From: Deltaproteobacteria bacterium
Lineage (GTDB): Bacteria; Desulfobacterota; DSM-4660; Desulfatiglandales; B25-G16
Reading direction: 5' to 3'
Assembly (NCBI GenBank): GCA_020355145.1
Contig: CP070660.1
Span: forward strand, 1,066,062-1,073,954
Length of the DNA: 7,893 nt
Positions 5,212 through 7,893 of the stretch are shown here, piece by piece. The notes under the pieces were generated by a model. The model did no database searches. It was not told the DNA's origin and was given only the letters and a program-made list of their open reading frames with translations. The position numbers were made by a program, and so were the translations under genes. How positions within the stretch are numbered: the stretch's first letter is position 1; each line of letters begins with the position of its first letter.

Positions 5212-7125
5212 ATGGATACAGTAGCGGATCAGATAATAAGGGAACACATTGTCGAGGGTCGGCCCGAGCCGGGTGAAGATATCGCCTTAAAGATAGACCA
5301 GACCCTTACACAGGATGCCACAGGGACCCTGACCTATCTGGAGCTGGCCGCCCTGGGGATTGATGAAGTGAAGACGGGGTTATCTGTAAGCTATGTGGAT
5401 CATGGTCTAATTCAAACAGATAATAGGAATGCAGATGATCATCTGTTTCTGCAGTCTGCGGCAGCCAAATACGGCCTGTATTTCTCCAAACCGGGAAATG
5501 GGATATCCCATATTATACATCTTGAACGATTCAGTATTCCAGGCAAGGCCCTCTTGGGATCTGATAGCCACACCCCAACTGTGGGGGCATGTGCTATGCT
5601 GGCAATAGGTGCTGGAGGCCTTGATGTTGCTGCTGTCATGGCAGGCAGTCCATTCTACTTGCGCTATCCAAAGATCATGGGGGTAAGACTGAGGGGAAGA
5701 CTCCCTGCCTGGGTATCTTCCAAGGATATTGCCCTGGAACTGTTGAGGAGGCTTACAGTGAAAGGGGCTATAGGGTACATCATAGAGTACTTTGGCCCTG
5801 GGCTGCAGGCACTAACCATCTCTCAAAGGGCTGTGGTGGCAAACATGGGATCAGAGCTGGGTGCAACCAGCTCTCTTTTTCCATCTGATAGTCATACCAG
5901 GGCATTTCTTGAGTCCCAGGGAAGGGGAGATGACTGGACAGAGATATCCGCTAAAGGAGGGGCCAAATACGATCATATAGAAGAGGTCAATCTCTCCGCA
6001 TTAGAGCCATTGGCTGCCGCCCCATCCTCACCTGACAATGTATATCCTGTAAGAGAGCTCGCAGGCAAACCAGTATCCCAGGTCTTGATAGGATCGTGCT
6101 CCAATGCATATCTCAGGGACCTTATGGTGGTTGCAGGCGTCCTTAAGGACAACGGGATTCATGGGAATGTCAGTCTGGAGATTAGCCCTGGGAGTAACCA
6201 GATATCGGAGAACTTGGCCTTAAGGGGGGGCCTAATTGATCTGATAAGAGGGGGTGTCAGGATGCATCAATCTGGCTGTCTGGGCTGCATTGGCATGGGA
6301 CAGGCACCTGCCACCGATAAGATCTCCCTCAGGACATTCCCCAGAAACTTCCCTGGACGAAGCGGCACAGGCGATGACCAGGTCTTTCTGGTTAGCCCGG
6401 AGACAGCTATTGCATCGGCTGTAAAGGGATGCATAACAGACCCGAGGGACTTAGGTGAGTATCCATCATTAAGAAGTGAGTACGATATTGTTATAAACGA
6501 TAGGCTCATTATCCCTCCAAAGGTTAACGGGCCCGATCATCAAGTTATTATGGGGCCAAATATAAAGCCCCTTCCCCCATTTACACCTCTTCCTGAAGAT
6601 ATCAACCTGAGGATCATACTCAAGTTGGGCGATGATATCACAACGGATCATATCATGCCTGCAGGTAACCACATACTCCCTCTAAGGAGCAATATCCATG
6701 CAATCAGCAAACATGTCTTTGAGGGAGTGGATCCTCAATTCGTGGCCAAGGCCCTCAGGGAAAAGGAGGTAGCCCTGGTTGCTGGCACCAATTATGGGCA
6801 GGGCTCCTCAAGGGAACATGCCGCCCTTGCACCAAGGTATCTGGGTGTCAGGCTGAAGCTGGTAAAAGGCTTTGCCAGGATCCACAAGGCCAACCTGATC
6901 AATTTTGGAATTATTCCCCTAACCTTTGAGCAGGCCGAGGATTATGATCTTATTAAGGTTGGCGGATGGCTTAAGATAAAAGGGATAAGGGATCTGATCC
7001 TGTCAGGCAAGGAAAGAGTAAAGCTTATAGTCGCAGATAGGGTAGTCTTTGCCAGGCTTGAGATCTCAAGCAGGGAAAGAGAGATCTTGGCATCTGGAGG
7101 GCTTATTAACTGTCTAACTGATTAA
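5212..7125 (+). CDS. acn: Aconitate hydratase, Aquifex-type, 4Fe-4S (637 aa)
   Basis: Cytosolic iron-sulfur enzyme that interconverts citrate and isocitrate through cis-aconitate. The N-terminal catalytic part shows KIDQTLTQDATGT (about 27-39), YVDHGLIQ with Asp63-His64, GSDSHTPTVGA (116-126) with the DSH triad 118-120, IGAGGLDVA, and NMGSELGATSSLFPSD (211-226). Cluster ligands are Cys296 (GSCSN) and Cys356/Cys359 (GCLGCIGMG). Arg378 and Arg383 (RNFPGR) match the substrate-binding arginine pair. After a linker, the swivel domain begins near KLGDDITTDHIMPAG (471-485) and has NYGQGSSREHAALAPRYLG (527-545) with Ser532 and Arg534. The length fits the compact bacterial type rather than the ~890-residue AcnA. 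Homoaconitase or methylisocitrate dehydratase activity cannot be excluded, but the adjacent isocitrate dehydrogenase favours aconitase. ATG 5212 has only AGGG (5204-5207), four bases upstream, yet the N-terminus aligns naturally and no other start is near. Confidence 0.95.
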   Translation: MDTVADQIIREHIVEGRPEPGEDIALKIDQTLTQDATGTLTYLELAALGIDEVKTGLSVSYVDHGLIQTDNRNADDHLFLQSAAAKYGLYFSKPGNGISHIIHLERFSIPGKALLGSDSHTPTVGACAMLAIGAGGLDVAAVMAGSPFYLRYPKIMGVRLRGRLPAWVSSKDIALELLRRLTVKGAIGYIIEYFGPGLQALTISQRAVVANMGSELGATSSLFPSDSHTRAFLESQGRGDDWTEISAKGGAKYDHIEEVNLSALEPLAAAPSSPDNVYPVRELAGKPVSQVLIGSCSNAYLRDLMVVAGVLKDNGIHGNVSLEISPGSNQISENLALRGGLIDLIRGGVRMHQSGCLGCIGMGQAPATDKISLRTFPRNFPGRSGTGDDQVFLVSPETAIASAVKGCITDPRDLGEYPSLRSEYDIVINDRLIIPPKVNGPDHQVIMGPNIKPLPPFTPLPEDINLRIILKLGDDITTDHIMPAGNHILPLRSNIHAISKHVFEGVDPQFVAKALREKEVALVAGTNYGQGSSREHAALAPRYLGVRLKLVKGFARIHKANLINFGIIPLTFEQAEDYDLIKVGGWLKIKGIRDLILSGKERVKLIVADRVVFARLEISSREREILASGGLINCLTD

Positions 7126-7126
7126 G

Positions 7127-7145
7127 CCAGGTCCTTTGGGTCTGG
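7127..7145 (+). terminator. Stem-loop directly after acn, possible terminator
   Basis: CCAGGTCC (7127-7134), loop TTT, GGGTCTGG (7138-7145) forms an eight-pair stem in plus-strand RNA, counting two adjacent G-U pairs. It begins one base after the aconitase TAA. The minus-strand version has two mismatches in place of the G-U pairs, so the structure suits the plus strand. What follows (ATGCTTTAC) is only weakly T-rich, so efficient intrinsic termination is doubtful. An mRNA 3'-end stabiliser is an alternative. Confidence 0.4.
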
Positions 7146-7157
7146 ATGCTTTACTAC

Positions 7158-7893
7158 CTAAGGGGATAGTCCTTCCATATTTTCACAGACCAATTCGGCA
7201 AAGACGGAGCAGGAGACCTCAGTTGCCCCCTCCATTAACCTGGCCAGATCATAGGTGACGGTTTTTTTATTGAAGGTGGCCTTTAAGGCATCCTCGATAA
7301 GGTGGGCTACCTTGTGCCATCCTATATAGTCAAATAAAAGGGCCCCGCTTAACAACAAAGATGTGGGATTTACCTTATTCAGGCCGGCATAAATGGGGGC
7401 AGTACCATGGGTGGCCTCGAAAATGGCACAGCCTGTCTCGAAATTAATATTTGCCCCCGGGGCTAATCCCACTCCCCCTACCTGGGCTGCTAATGCATCA
7501 GAGATATAATCACCGTTAAGGTTCATGGTAGCTATTACATCAAACTCATCAGGCCTGGTAAGTGCCTGTTGAAAAAATATGTCGGCCATACATTCCTTGA
7601 GGACTGTTTTTCCCTCCGGCTGATCACCCCTACATTCCTCATAAGGGATTAGCTCATCAGGGTATTCCTCTTTTGCCAACTCAAAGCCCCAGTTTCTGAA
7701 TGCACCCTCTGTAAATTTCTGAATGTTTCCCTTGTGAACAATTGTAACGCTCTTTCGATCATGACCAATGGCATAGTTGAAGGCAGCCCTGAGGAGACGG
7801 CGGCTATTTGATCGACTTATCGGTTTAAGGCCTATACCCGAGTCGGTCTTTATATCCCATCCATACTTATCTCTTATGCCTCGGATCAAATCC
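7158..7893 (-). CDS. icd: Isocitrate dehydrogenase, NADP-type, C-terminal part (partial)
   Basis: Oxidative decarboxylation of isocitrate to 2-oxoglutarate with reduction of NAD(P). About 245 C-terminal residues are visible out of roughly 410-420. The frame runs open through the right edge, so the start and the N-terminal phosphorylation/substrate loop are outside. Visible motifs, read inwards from the edge: SGIGLKPIS, IVHKGNIQKFTEGAF (catalytic Lys equivalent to E. coli K230), MNLNGDYISDALAAQVGG (metal-binding aspartates equivalent to D307 and D311), GLAPGANIN, IFEATHGTAPIYAGLNKVNP and KTVTYDLARLMEG. NADP determinants equivalent to E. coli Y345, V351, Y391 and R395 are kept, but the K344 equivalent is Ile (codon 7392-7394). 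An internal TTG at 7887-7889 is only an internal Leu codon, not the start. It converges on aconitase, 32 bases between stops. Confidence 0.95.
   Translation of the reverse strand, partial: DLIRGIRDKYGWDIKTDSGIGLKPISRSNSRRLLRAAFNYAIGHDRKSVTIVHKGNIQKFTEGAFRNWGFELAKEEYPDELIPYEECRGDQPEGKTVLKECMADIFFQQALTRPDEFDVIATMNLNGDYISDALAAQVGGVGLAPGANINFETGCAIFEATHGTAPIYAGLNKVNPTSLLLSGALLFDYIGWHKVAHLIEDALKATFNKKTVTYDLARLMEGATEVSCSVFAELVCENMEGLSP

Noticed and set aside
5212..7125. Isopropylmalate isomerase or homoaconitase instead of aconitase
   Set aside because: The large and small domains are fused in one chain, the aconitase-style motifs (QDATGT, SDSHTPT, GQGSSREHAA) are present, and icd is adjacent. No leucine or lysine biosynthesis genes are in view.

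Overview
The window is 7.9 kb of a bacterial chromosome carrying central-carbon genes. It holds a three-gene minus-strand cluster (transketolase, then an ABC-class ATPase of unknown role, then a small two-helix membrane protein), a plus-strand aconitase that diverges from transketolase, and the C-terminal part of an NADP-type isocitrate dehydrogenase on the minus strand, cut by the right window edge. The short 'Aquifex-type' aconitase, the PF09818-like ATPase, the uncharacterised membrane protein and the heavy use of AGG/AGA arginine and ATA isoleucine codons would fit an anaerobic, possibly thermophilic, Desulfobacterota-like ('deltaproteobacterial') organism. That placement is an inference from protein style, not a proven assignment.

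Layout: positions 1-278 have no credible gene but are unusually structured. They contain several nested inverted repeats, the best being a broken 12-bp stem at 52-84. They also contain a GC-rich array of GGGGCA hexamers at 9-base spacing, inside which a 21-bp sequence is duplicated with a 34-bp period. This looks like an intergenic repeat or structured-RNA element. Positions 279-4861 are the tkt - ATPase - membrane-protein cluster, with gaps of only 35 and 54 bases and no terminator seen between the genes. A good sigma70-like promoter (TTGACT - 17 - TTTAAC) and a strong Shine-Dalgarno (GGAGG, 6 bases from ATG) lie just upstream of tkt and fix its start at 4861. Positions 4862-5211 are the divergent control region, with a compound inverted repeat at 5014-5062. 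Positions 5212-7125 are aconitase, followed by a stem-loop, then isocitrate dehydrogenase converging from the right with only 32 bases between the stop codons.

Working together: aconitase and isocitrate dehydrogenase catalyse consecutive steps (citrate to isocitrate to 2-oxoglutarate), and transketolase links sugar phosphates of the pentose-phosphate network. The two genes behind tkt have no assigned job. The ATPase family includes a trypanosome RNA-editing factor, so an RNA-related role is possible. I see no complete new defence or mobile system. The items most worth a second look are the left-edge structured repeat, the ATPase with two P-loop-like motifs in its unusual operon, and residue changes in the aconitase cluster loop and in the IDH cofactor site.
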